A stretch of DNA of 64,000 nt, from NCBI GenBank assembly GCA_036784855.1, contig JAZDSV010000046.1, forward strand, positions 35,331 through 99,330, read 5' to 3'. Made by a program: the position numbers and the translations under genes. The notes under the pieces were generated by a model that saw only the letters and a program-made list of their open reading frames with translations, made no database searches and was not told where the DNA came from. This document shows positions 22,861 to 33,833 of the stretch, in pieces. Source of the DNA: Aphelidium insulamus. Its lineage: Eukaryota; Aphelidiomycota; Aphelidea; Aphelidiaceae. Each line of letters begins with the position of its first letter. Within the stretch, counting starts at the first letter, position 1.

Positions 22861-25800
22861 CTAAAACATTATCGCCGCAAGAGCCAGCAGCAGTACAGAA
22901 TATAGCATGGGTCCAATAATCGCCAACGCATCCGCCTTGCTACTCTGCGTCATTGCCGGACAGCTGATGGATGGCAGATGTGCAACGATGGATGCATTGC
23001 AGGACGGCGGCAACTGGTCCAGTCCCAGCGACACCTGGCCCGACATGGATTGTGCAACCACCGTGCCCCAGATGGCGCCCGACGCATCTCTGATGTCGGC
23101 GTACGGGGCCAGAATGTGCGCGCGCACACCCACTGTGCGTATGGTGATCGAGGTGGCTTCGAAAAAGTTGTAAATGATTGTCAGTGCCGCGTAAGCCTCC
23201 TGCGACCCGCCGTCCATGACAACAGTCTTGCCGGGAATATTAAACACCACCGGGACGCCTGCGGGTATCGTATGTGAGCGCGTGAGAGTATAACAATACT
23301 CTCATGTAGATATAATTGTTTTTACCGTATGCCACGTTCTGAAGTAGCGGCATGTTGTTGTAGTTGGGGCGAGATGGATAGTCTGATGGCTGTACGACCT
23401 CCACGCCGCTGATCAGACCAGACATGGTCAACTTTGGACTGTATTGGTCCAAGTTGGCAGTCACCACTGTGCTTGTGCGATTGCGCAGACACTCGGACAC
23501 GGCGATGGCACGCGAGCGCACCTGTTCAAATGGAAAGTATGCCGGGTTGACCACGGTGCAGCACTCGGCGGGGTAGACGGTGCGTTTCTCGGGCGCCGCA
23601 CCAAGCTGCCCCGTGACAATACTGCCGCCGTACAGGCGTCCATCGGGCCACGAGCGCAGTGTGCCACCGACCACCAGGGCGCTGGTGCTGCAACTGTCCA
23701 GTTCCGACACTATTCTGTCGCCGATACTGTAGCCAGTGTCGAAGCGGGCATCGCCGCCCACATACACGCGGCCCTCTGCGGACGACGAGGCCGAGAATGC
23801 GCCGAATATAATTGCACTCACGCCGTTGGCCAGGAAACCAAAGTCCAGACACTTTGTACAATTGACATGCAGCGACGAGGTCGGTGACGGCGAAGGTGAG
23901 GGCGTCGATGGCGACGGTGAAGGCGGCGGACAATCACCTTCGTCACTCGGGTCTTGACACGCAGGGAACTGCAGGGTGCCGGCGCAGCAAGCAACGTGAG
24001 GACCAGCACCAAAGTCGAACCCGTCGCCAGTAAAGCTGGCAACGACGAAGTAGCCGTACGCAACTCCGTCGTGCCCAGTGACATGCGCGTGCGGCGCCAA
24101 AATATTGGCCTCCACCGTCAGCGACGTCAGTGTAATTGTGGTGGCATCGGGAAAGTTGAGAATGAGCGGCAGGCCAATGAAGGGCGTAAAGTCGATCGAT
24201 TGCAGAGTCACGGCCGTGCCCGGGATGTTTATCACCACCGGTGGTGACACTGCGCATATGTTATTACTATCAACGAAAAATGATATTTACCTGAATTGTA
24301 ATTGATCAGTTCAAAGCCAGTCACCGTGTCAAAGAAGCCTTGCTGCACCAAGAGTGTTTCTAGCGCGGCGTTGTTGGAGAATGAAATGACGGCAATTGTG
24401 CCGCGTTTGCGAACCGTCGCAGTCCACGAGTTCAGAGCTAGTGACGCACTAAGCGCCACCATCGAGTCGCGGAATCCCGATGCCATTATGGCGTCCAGAG
24501 CGGCACGCACGCAACAACTACTAGGCACCATGGGGCCAAAGTTGCTCGGTCGGCCAGACACGCCGGCCGGGTGGCCAGACGGACACTTCTGGGCCAGCAG
24601 TCGCAGCGTGGGACTGCAGTAAAAGTCGGACTGCAGTGCCGGATCTTCTCGGACAATCAGTGTGCCGGTAGCGTTACGACTGGCGTGAATCTTGGCCGCC
24701 GCAGCCGTAATGTCGTCAAACACAAACACGTTCAGCGCCGATACAATGTTGCCAAGGTCCAGACAGAAACGTGTGGGCGGCGGTGGCGGCGGCGGGCGAG
24801 GAGGCGGCGGAGTTGGAGGTGATGGTGGACAGTAAAACGGGGGAGGCGGAGGCGGCGGCAGGCCAACGACTACCTCTGTATGCGTGCAGTTTTCTCGGTG
24901 CACCGGTGGCGTCTGGCAGAATGGCAGCGGCGACCACTCGATGGAAGCAGCGCCCGTGATTGATTGTGCCCAAAGGTGCCCGCTGATTGAGCCAGACGAG
25001 TTCTCGATTGTACCGCCTGAAGCCATCACAGTGCCGCGCACGTTCACGCCAAACACGTACACCGTGGTGGCTTCATAGAAATTGAAGATTACATTGACGC
25101 CCTGCAGCGCCTCCATGTTGATATTGCCAATACCGGCAACCGTGCCGGCCACATTGAACACCACAATAGCGCCTATCAGCTGTATTAGAATAGCATATTA
25201 AAAGGTATAGCTGAATATACGGCAAGGCAAATAAGATGACGCAGATAACACAATAATCACAATATAATAATGCACAAACCATCCAACAGGTTGGCGAGCG
25301 GGGCAATGAATTTGACAGTGACGACGAAAAAGTTGGCCGGCACGTCAATGATCTCCAAGGCACTGCCAGACAGTGCCAGTGTGAGAGTGGTGTACGTGAC
25401 ATCCATGCTGGTCCATGTTTCGGGCTGATCGCGGTAAAACGCCGAAAGTGACGTCACCTCCTCCAACATCGCGGTGTAGTTGAGAATTGCGGGGCGGACC
25501 AGGGCGCAGCAGCTGGTCTGCAGAGTGCGCTGCTGTTCATCCGCGCCGTAACCAGACGACGCGGCACCCACGGCCACGTTGCCGAACCACACGCGGCCCG
25601 AGGAGAAACTCTGCATGCGGCCGCCGACAAACATGACAAACTCGCGGCACGCATCCACGCCCGTCAACCGCGATCCAATTCCAATGGCAGTGATGTTGGC
25701 CACATCGCCGGCCACAGCCAACCTGCCGCCCACATTCCCTGTGGCGGCGCTGAATGAGCCAAACAGTACCGCATTGAACTCGGACACCAGCTTCAGCGGG

Positions 25801-27387
25801 ACACACGGCGGCGTGGATGGCGCCGTAGCCAGCATCAGATCCGCCTGAGCCGACATTGACTGTGCGCCGGCCGCGCCATCAATGGACAGATAAGCCGCCG
25901 ACGAAGACGACGAGAAGCAGTCTGTCTGCAGTGACTGCTGCAGGCCCCAGGTGCCACACGCGCCGCAGATCTGCTTGTAGTAGTAATTGATGGCGGGGAG
26001 GCGCACGTGGACATTCACGCGCCACACCGAACACAGCGCCGCCGACGTGAGAGTGATCTCGGCACCGTCGGCCAACACGAGAACAATGCGATGATCGGAC
26101 GGGTCCACCGTGTCCACATTGTCTGGCAAGATCCCGGAGCGCACCAGCCGGCCACTGCTGCCCACGGTGACGCTGTATGTGGACACGGCGGGATCCGTAT
26201 CGCCCAGCCACGACACTGTCACTGCAGTATTGATCACGGCTGTGGCGGCACCGCCGTCGGAGCACCCTGCTGCCACCGAGCGCCACGCCGTCACATTTAG
26301 CCGGTCCGTGACGATCAGCGCCAAGCTGCCAGTGGTCGGTGCGGTGTCCAAGCGGCGCACACGCGCCGGTGTCTGCACATTAACATTGATAAAGTCATAA
26401 GATATCAACGTACAAGTGAGCGCAGAGAAGAATCCCCGCTGGCAGAACAGACGTTGGAGCATGCTTGGGCAAATGACAGCGTGCCGCAGTCGGCGCCAAT
26501 AGGAAACTGAGAGTTGGGCACCGTGGCGTCAAACAGGCTGACAGATGCGCCCAGGCGGCTGACCCAAGAAGAGGACGATGGCGCCGCGCCGATGCACTTG
26601 CCGGCACGCTCTACAGCGATGTATGTCTCTGGCACATCCAGCGTAATTTGAAGACCGGCCTGTGCAATAGCTATGCGCAATTGTGCCCCGTCGGCCATGG
26701 CCAGCACCGCATCAAACTGTCCCACAAACAGTTCCACGCCGGTTGTGGACAGCGTCGTCGCAGACAAAGTGGCTCCCTGAGTCGAAGTCTGTACCGCAAC
26801 AACCTGGCCAGCCACACGCTTCACGAGAAACCGCGAGTCGCGATACTTTATGGCAACTTGAGTGATTTGAAGGGCCGAGGGCAAAGCAGGCTCCTGTTCG
26901 GCACCGGGCGCCAGGCGGATCTGCACATACAGACATGACGGTGTGGCGGCACTCGGTTCCAACAACGTATAGTCGCCGGCCACATCTGGCAACGGCACAG
27001 CGGCGCTCTACATTGACGATGTTAGCTGATACTCGCTTGATATCCATATATCACTTGCGATGTAGCCGTTGAATGGCACAAGGGCGCTGCCTTCCGTGTA
27101 ACAGGTTACCCTGGCGGGACAGGCCAGCACCGGCATCGGTAAAACACTCTTGCTTATGCAGCCGATATCATCGACAGCACAGCCTGTCGTGTGAGGAACA
27201 CTATTTGGAGGTGATAACGTGGTAGTCTCAGACCTTGTGTGCCATTGGCATAGTTGTAGATGGGGGCACGGCGATTGCGGGCCACCCGGCCACCTGAATG
27301 ACCGCCTTCATCGTCTCCGCTGGGAATGAAAAACTGCACCAGCACGGCGAGCAGCAGTGCCACCAAAGAGCCCCTCAGCCAGCTCAT
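22861..27387 (-). CDS. paralog of the giant VWD/choice-of-anchor A surface protein
   Basis: Seven exons (27387-27234, 27183-27059, 27007-26414, 26372-25280, 25172-24291, 24249-23326, 23258-22861) give 1389 residues. Exon number, intron phases and domain order equal those of the gene at 5952-11215. The leader SLVALLLAVLVQFF and a basic NRRAP site are shared. Two VWD-like domains follow; the second starts SASGDSSLRSL, so GDPH is lost, but INYYYKQICGACGTWG is kept. There is no long proline repeat before the first choice-of-anchor A domain. Domain 1 (GNVGGRLAVAGD) and domain 3 (EGRVYVGGDARF) look normal; domain 2 lacks the Gly-Gly core and is degenerate. A hydrophobic tail (YSVLLLALAAIMF) fits a GPI signal. 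Intron 27008-27058 has a GCAAGT donor, required by phase. Confidence 0.85.
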
Positions 27388-28471
27388 TCCAATGTTGTGG
27401 TGTTTGTGGTGTTTGTGTTGTCCTCCACTTCTCAAACACTGTGGTGCTATTTACATACAGTTAATTCCGACTCTATTTACACTACTGCGACGTCTGCATC
27501 CCGGGAAAACCCTCCAGTGGCGGACAATGATCTTGAGTCAACCTTTTACATCAGTTAATTCCGACTCTATATACACTACTGCGACGTCTGCATCCCGGGA
27601 AAACCCTCCAGTGGCGGAAAATTTTACATACGCACATATGCCTAGCTAGTCTAATATAAAATGCAGTACATGGCAGTCATGTGAGCTGCATCAAGTGCTC
27701 CTGATGTTATCCTCCAAGTGGTGCTTTGCCACGTAATGCAGTCATGATAGTCTGCAGCGACGTCATTGATTGTCTACATAAATCTGGACTCTGACCGCGC
27801 ACACACGCCAGGACGGCGACGAGACAGTACAAAGACAGACAGTACACAGCAAAAATATATATATATATATATATATGTTCATTGCTATATTCATCGGTAT
27901 TGCAATAGGTGATGATTCGAGGTCAGGGTCAGCTACTATTTGGCTCATCATCGCACTACATATGCAGTGAATCAATACATCATCTATCACCGGATATTGT
28001 GACGATATGATTGTTAACCCAAAGTCAATAAACCTAAAGTTGTCCGTATATTTACATCTCCATGATAAAATTTTCAAATCTTTCAACTTGTGACCCGGGT
28101 TCTAACATTATCTTAATTATAGAGCGTTTATCAAGATTGCAGACAGGCTGCGATTGACTGACCGGCAGCCGTTATAGCTCCATTGCTATGTGGGCATTTA
28201 CTATGTGTGAACGCTTATGCATCGATCGCGATCGACCTTAATTTCCGTTGTGTAATCCAATCGGCCAATCAGCGTGTTGCGTTTCAATCTGCGCCACAAT
28301 TGCAACTCGCGCCGTTTCATCCTTTGTTCGGCAGACTGTAACATTCCATCGGCGGCTATATTTAACTACTTGATTGCTTTTCTTCTCTTCGCTCTGCTTC
28401 CACACCGCGCATACACACACTCACGCACGCCAACAATTTCTATATAAGCACCTGCGCGCGCGACCTATACA
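27388..28471. other. intergenic region with a direct repeat and (TA)n tract
   Basis: Divergent upstream DNA between two surface-protein genes. It holds a 70-bp direct repeat (separate entry), a (TA)n run near 27850-27875 and otherwise AT-rich DNA. No convincing gene. Confidence 0.5.
27460..27622. repeat. 70-bp direct repeat, two copies 92 bp apart
   Basis: CAGTTAATTCCGACTCTA through CCTCCAGTGGCGGA occurs at about 27460-27528 and again at about 27552-27620, nearly identical. The unit includes the CCCGGGAAAACCC core. No coding potential; origin unknown. Confidence 0.85.
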
Positions 28472-29575
28472 ATGAGAGTCAAATCATCGCATGGTAGTTC
28501 AGCATGGACAATGCTGCTGGCCATCGCGTTGGTGTCGGTGCCGCTGACACGCGCCCAAGATCAGCCACCGTTCGTGCCGCCTCCTGACGAGGAGCTGCCA
28601 CCTCTCGTGCCAGCTCCAGCACCGGATGCACCGCCGGCACCGGCGCCTGTTCCGCCACCCGCGCCTGTTCCGCCACCCGCGCCGATTACTCCACCACCAC
28701 CCGTTGCTGCACCGCCGACAGCACCGATTGTCCCGCCGACAGTTCCCGTGCCACCACAAGTGCCACCGGCCGGCAATAACAACAACAGCAATGGGGGCAG
28801 TAAGGCGCCACCCGCTGTACCCCCGCAAGTTCCCGCTGGTGCTGTGCCGCCGCGGGGCTCCACGGGTGGTACCGTGACACGCCCACCGCCACTGGATGGC
28901 GCGCTGCCGGGCGCCACTGATACTAATGCAACGGCGCCTGGTGTGACTGCCGACTCATCAGCCACCAGCCAGGACAGCTCATTAAGTATGGGTGCCATGG
29001 CCGGCATTGGCGTGGGCGCCGTGCTACTGGTAGTGCTGGGCATGGCGCTGTTCATGTATCGCGCCCGTCGACAGCGGCAGCTACACGACGCTGAGGGACC
29101 CGTAAAGTTCAATGCGTCTGCGTCATCTACAACGCCATCAGCCACTAGCAGCATCGTCTCGTCCTCGGCGCCCACTAATCAGGCACCGCGCTCCCCACTC
29201 GATCAGCTGGGCCGGCCGCAGTCCTCGCTGCTGCCGCCCATAATCACCACGGGCCCGCTGAGCGTGGGCGGCACCGGATCATCACTGTTATCGCCGCCAG
29301 CCACTTCGCCGCCGCCTGATTCCATCATCGCGCGCCGACCCATCTCCATGGTGCAGGTATTTCGCGCTGATTCCATCTACGCCGACTCGGATGGCAGCGA
29401 CTCGCGGCGACAGAGCCGGATGCTGGCGGTGCCGTCAGGCACGGGAACACAGTCCACCTACTCTGCGGCCACGGTGGGCACATCCAGCTCTGCCGGCATT
29501 GACCAGCGCAAGTCCACACTGAGCGCGTATCGTGCCCAGCTGCGTCGACTGTACGACGCGGACCGCGGCACATGA
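28472..29575 (+). CDS. single-pass Pro-rich surface protein (Mid2/Wsc-like layout)
   Basis: A 367-residue single-exon type I membrane protein. A signal peptide (WTMLLAIALVSVPLTRAQ) is followed by an extracellular region of PAP/PPP repeats and a Ser/Thr-rich stalk. One membrane helix at about 172-195 (AMAGIGVGAVLLVVLGMALFM) is followed directly by the basic RARRQRQ stop-transfer. The cytosolic tail is Ser-rich with RRQSR and RKSTLS, which look like kinase sites. The layout resembles fungal wall-stress sensors and Mid2-like proteins, but there is no WSC or other named domain, so sensor function is inference. Confidence 0.75.
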   Translation: MRVKSSHGSSAWTMLLAIALVSVPLTRAQDQPPFVPPPDEELPPLVPAPAPDAPPAPAPVPPPAPVPPPAPITPPPPVAAPPTAPIVPPTVPVPPQVPPAGNNNNSNGGSKAPPAVPPQVPAGAVPPRGSTGGTVTRPPPLDGALPGATDTNATAPGVTADSSATSQDSSLSMGAMAGIGVGAVLLVVLGMALFMYRARRQRQLHDAEGPVKFNASASSTTPSATSSIVSSSAPTNQAPRSPLDQLGRPQSSLLPPIITTGPLSVGGTGSSLLSPPATSPPPDSIIARRPISMVQVFRADSIYADSDGSDSRRQSRMLAVPSGTGTQSTYSAATVGTSSSAGIDQRKSTLSAYRAQLRRLYDADRGT

Positions 29576-29709
29576 TCTCACCGGGGATATTTTGCCTGCA
29601 GACTCCTACACACACACACACCACCTTGCCTATGAATACAAATTGTTCAATAATCTTTCTTTTGATAATCTTTTCTTCTTTGGCATTACTGTATTTTGTA
29701 CCTCGCGGA

Positions 29710-29946
29710 TTAAGCATCCCCCGTAAGTAGATCCGGAATACGATTTGCGCTGAGGCCATCACCGTTGTACTTTTTATCTGCCCATAGTACGTACGAAGAC
29801 AATCCAGTGAATCCAGGCACGCCGTTGTATTTTCCGTATGCAGCACAAGCACTGACGCCAACAATCGTAAATGGGGGACACAGTATACTAGTAGTTGCGA
29901 GCGCCGCAGCACCAACACACGCGAGCACATCTTGACACGTGCGCAT
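29710..29946 (-). CDS. small hypothetical protein
   Basis: A 78-residue ORF starting 15 bases past the stop of the fragment at 29961-30390. The N-terminus (MRTCQDVLACVGAAALATT) is moderately hydrophobic. The rest contains YGKYNGVPGFTGLSSYV and DKKYNGDG, with two similar Lys-Tyr-Asn-Gly motifs. No family recognised. It could be a real small secreted protein or a remnant of the decayed gene cluster around it. Confidence 0.3.
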   Translation of the reverse strand: MRTCQDVLACVGAAALATTSILCPPFTIVGVSACAAYGKYNGVPGFTGLSSYVLWADKKYNGDGLSANRIPDLLTGDA

Positions 29947-29960
29947 TTTTGAGAGTACGC

Positions 29961-30390
29961 TCAATACGGGGTTTCCGTTCTCCAAATTTCTCTCGAGATG
30001 TTATCAATCTCATCCACTGAATCTCCATCCTCCATTTGGATTTTGATATCTGCGGCCATCTTGGCCAGTTGTTCCTTTTCACGTGCCAGTTGGGCATCGC
30101 GTTCACTCCATGCGCTTGGCTTCACGATATTGCAGTGCTACTGTGTAAAGTGTGTGCGGGTGATGGTGCTCGTTGCTTTCATACCTCACGAATTTTGTCG
30201 CCAGCGCGTCCCAAAACGTTTCTGTTTTTTGTTTTTTTGCGTACCATCGAGGCAGTAAATACTACCAGCCAGACACCGCCAAGCAGCAGCAGCAGCAGCA
30301 TATTGCCGGTGCCAACTTTGGACGTCTGAGAGATGCCAAAGCCATAAGTACCGGAGAAATCGAAAAACCGGCACACAGAACACAGACGCA
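29961..30390 (-). pseudogene. fragment of a P/Q/G/Y-tail membrane protein, membrane segment with a different tail
   Basis: SGTYGFGISQTSKVGTGN plus LLLLLLGGVWLVVF closely matches the second membrane segment of the intact gene at 31793-33322 ([18 protein letters not shown]...GGVWLAVF). After it, a GT-AG intron of about 47 nt would join to a charged helical tail (REKEQLAKMAADIKIQMEDG) ending at 29961, instead of the repeat tail. The ectodomain and start are missing, so this looks like a truncated copy. Confidence 0.5.
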
Positions 30391-30767
30391 GGTAAGTAAA
30401 AGAAATTAGATGAAATTTATTGTATTGTAAATAAATTTATAAGGAATATCTCCTGTTCTCGCCATTTGTTCCTCTTGTTGTCACCAACACTGGCATATTC
30501 AGTCGGAAGGCTCTACAGATAGTGCGGACTATTGCTGTGGGGATTGCGCAGCGGCATAAAGGATGTCTTGCACATCAGAGGCTACAGTTATCACAATGCA
30601 GCAAATCGGTCAGGCCATTATTGATCAAACTCAACATGGGATGTTCTGGATTGAAAAATTTAATCTGGCTACTATTACTATTTTTTGGTGGGGTTATCAC
30701 CCATACTTTAATTGGAAACACTGTTACTGGAGCAGTGCGCCATATTACTAGCAAAGCATGGCTAAAC

Positions 30768-31275
30768 TTAACCCTTGCAGCCTGGCGGGGGCGCGTTTGC
30801 TTCATAGCCAGCAGTGGGATATCCCATTTGCTGCGGATAATCTTGCGGTGGATATCCCTGTTGCGGGGCATACCCCTGCGGGACAGGATATCCCTGTGGC
30901 GGATAACCTTGTGCCGGATAGCCTTGTCCCTGCGGCGGTGGAGGCGGATAACCTTGTGCCGGATAGCCTTGTCCCTGCGGCGGTGGAGGCGGATAACCTT
31001 GTGCCGGATAGCCTTGTCCCTGCGGCGGTGGAGGCGGATAACCTTGTGCCGGATAACATTGTCCCTGCGGCTGCATTGGATAACCTTGTGCCTGACTAGC
31101 ATAACTCTGTCCCAGCTGCTGTGGAGGGATGGAACCGGTGTCCTGGATTGGAGGCAGTCCTGGTTGCTGCGCGACTGGCTTCGTGTGGTTCAGTATGATA
31201 TTGGAGAGCGCGCTGCCCAGGTGGTACTTGTTTTCCAGACGCGTCAACAACGCTTGCTTTTTTGTTTTTTTACTA
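30768..31275 (-). pseudogene. fragment of a P/Q/G/Y-tail membrane protein, tail only
   Basis: Encodes [17 protein letters not shown], matching [15 protein letters not shown] at the start of the cytosolic tail of the intact gene, then a repeat tail of [15 protein letters not shown] units. Stops occur just upstream and no membrane or ectodomain part remains. It lies between the intact gene and the membrane-segment fragment. The two fragments are in the wrong order to be one gene. Confidence 0.5.
30898..31070. repeat. 45-bp minisatellite in the tail fragment
   Basis: Three to four near-identical 45-bp units (GGCGGATAACCTTGTGCC at the start of each) encode the 15-residue [15 protein letters not shown] repeat on the minus strand. 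Confidence 0.85.
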
Positions 31276-31792
31276 TTACGAATTTTTTATTAGATTAAAT
31301 TAAAATCATATTTTGGTTCTCAGTTGTCGCCCTTTAGGTCAAAGGTCCGGATCCACTCCGCCGGCACCATCATCTTGTAAGGTCCAAAGGGTCCGCAAAA
31401 CAGGGGTCCGTCAATATTGCAGGCAGTCAATACCAACGAGAACTTGGTTCAGCATGCGCAGATACTGTCAATTCTGATAACTGCGGCTTAACTGCCCGTG
31501 CTGACGGTGGAGATAGGGAGCATCTGGAAATAACGTTGCATTTTTTATCATAAAATAACCTGGACGGGAATGAGTCACTGATTTGAATGGCTGATAATAT
31601 GGCGTTTGTTGAATTCAGATCGAACGAGTGGGCAGTTATTCTTGTGACTTTTTTCTATTCTAATTTGGTGCCGACCCTTACATACTATGTAACATTCCCG
31701 CACATCTCAGTTTGTCAACTTGCAAGTTGTATGGATAAATACATACATTCAATATTTTGACGCATCATTCTATGGTGTGATTCATCACTACC
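31276..31792. other. non-coding or decayed segment
   Basis: On the minus strand near 31320-31440 a short stretch reads TACNIDGPLFCGPFGPYKMM and then a stop, which looks protein-like but is out of frame with anything upstream. Otherwise no gene; possibly another decayed gene end. Confidence 0.3.
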
Positions 31793-33322
31793 TCATCCCT
31801 GATACACTGGTGGTGGTGCTGTAGGCTCATATCCTTGTTGCAGTGTATAACCTTGCTGTGGTGGATAACCTTGCTGAGGAGGATATCCTTGCTGAGGAGG
31901 ATAACCTTGCTGAGGAGGATAACCTTGCTGTGGTGGATAACCTTGCTGAGGAGGATATCCTTGCTGAGGAGGATATCCTTGTTGTGGTGGATAACCTTGC
32001 TGTGGTGGATAACCTTGCTGAGGAGGGTAGCCCTGTTGCTGTGGATAACCCTGTTGAGGAGGATAACCTTGCTGTGGTGGATAAGCTGGCCCTGCAGTAG
32101 GCTGAGTGTGCAGTGGCATGGCCGCCGATCCAGCGCTGCCCAGCTTGTTGTCCATACGGGCCAGCATGCCACGGCCAAACTTGAACAGCGCAACCACCGC
32201 AGCGATAAACACCGCCAGCCACACACCGCCGATTATAAGCAGCACACTGCCGGTGCCCGCCTTGGCCGCCTGCGAGATGCCGAAGCGGTAGGTGCCGTCC
32301 GTGAGCGCGCTGGCCACCAGGTACGGATCGTTGTAGTGGCGCACTTCGACTGTCACGCCGGTGCTGGGCGGCGCCGTGCCGTACGTGCCAATGTATTTGG
32401 AGGGAATGCCAGCGAACGCGATTGCAGTCTCATAGTAGCACCCGGTGGTGCCGAGATGCAGCTGCGACGTCGACGTCACACTGTCAGCGGGAGACGCGGC
32501 GTTCAGCGTGTACAGGTTCGTCACGGCTGGGACCGGCGCCACCTTGAAACACAGTGACTGCAGGTAGTACGTGGCGCTGCACGTCGAATTCCCATCGTCC
32601 CACGCTCCATCGCACAGTCGAGAGCACAGCGTGCGCTGCTGGCAGCTCTTGTACGCGTCTGACGAGGTCGAGTAGCGATCACACTCGCGGTCCCCGCGAC
32701 AGTTGCTACTAAGCGCGGACTTGGGGCGCGTGACCGTGTACTGCGAGGCCACACCGCCACTGGGCGTGTATCCGCCCGTGAGAGAGAACTGCGGCGAAGC
32801 GTTCAGTGGTATCACCACAGTGCGGTTGCTGCCGTCTGTTGACACTGATCTCAAGTCGCCGAGAGCGCCCACGGCCACTGTCCCGTAGTAGAGTGGTGTG
32901 TACGGCACAAAGTCTCCGGGCGCATTGTCGCGCAGAGAGTCGTCAGTTCGCGGTGTCAGTGCCACCGTGCTGTTGGATGCCGATGGACGCAGTGCAAAAC
33001 TGGCGTTGGAGAAGGTTGGCGCGTATTTGGTCTTCCAGTCCTACGGGCACACCATTAGCACTATAGGTAACTACGGTTGTATAACTCCCATATACATAAC
33101 ATACCTGCACGGCCAGATTGTAGGTGGCCACGTCGCGTTCTCTCGTAGGCACCGTGGCCGCCACAAGAAACGAAATTCCAATAATCATCAGCACGGGGCC
33201 GGTGCAGCACACACAGCACAGACATCCCTTCAGCTTGTGGCCGATACTCTGTTCATGTTGATTAGCGTGCTGGAAGCGTGTCAAGTAGTTGTACAGACAC
33301 TCACCGCCAACGGTCCAAACAT
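31793..33322 (-). CDS. two-pass membrane protein with P/Q/G/Y-repeat cytosolic tail
   Basis: Exons 33322-33305, 33248-33105 and 33040-31793 give 469 residues. The first exon encodes only MFGPLA, with GCCACC just before the ATG. Residues 14-40 carry a Cys-rich first helix ([17 protein letters not shown]), a likely palmitoylation site. An ectodomain of about 280 residues has several cysteines, including the cluster CRGDRECD...[13 protein letters not shown]. The second helix lies at about 320-342 ([15 protein letters not shown]). The tail is about 14 GYPPQQ-type repeats ending in APPPVYQG, similar in style to Pro-Gln-Gly-Tyr tails of rhodopsins and annexin-like proteins. I recognise no named family. 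Two truncated relatives lie just downstream. Confidence 0.8.
31840..32095. repeat. 18-bp coding minisatellite, about 14 units
   Basis: Units of CCTTGCTGAGGAGGATAA and variants encode GYPPQQ on the minus strand. Likely length-variable. Confidence 0.9.
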
Positions 33323-33833
33323 GGTGGCAACAATCGCAGAGGCGCACTACGGGGATCGCTCACTGCTCGGTCAGCGACACCACACCATTGTTTGTCACGG
33401 GGGCGCCATAACAACCTCCACCAGGTTTCCAAGGTCCCTATTTGCTTCCTGATTGCCATGCCTCGATCGCTACTGCAAACTACTGCATATTTAACAGTAT
33501 CTAAGTGAGTATAGCAAATATCAAATCGTCACAACAATACTTGAGCATGCATTTAATTTATACCACACTGCTTTGGTTTAGCCTGTCCACGTTTAGCCGG
33601 CAATTACTCCACAAGTTTACCCGTCTGTTTACCCGTCCAACTGAGAAAAAATGTTTACCCGCCTTACATATGACATACACACTGCCGTGAGTGTGTGAGA
33701 GAGACTGCTTATTTATTTATTTATAGTCAACATTGAAAGTGACAACCGGCAAACGCACCTTTACAAGCGTTCATTGTCAAGTGTCAACAGATATTAACAC
33801 CGCGGTGTTTAGTAGTAAAGAGAATCATATCAT
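33323..33833. other. intergenic region, divergent upstream DNA
   Basis: Lies between two divergent genes. AT-rich from 33500 on, with a TTTATTTATTTATAG run near 33708-33724. No gene recognised. Confidence 0.5.
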
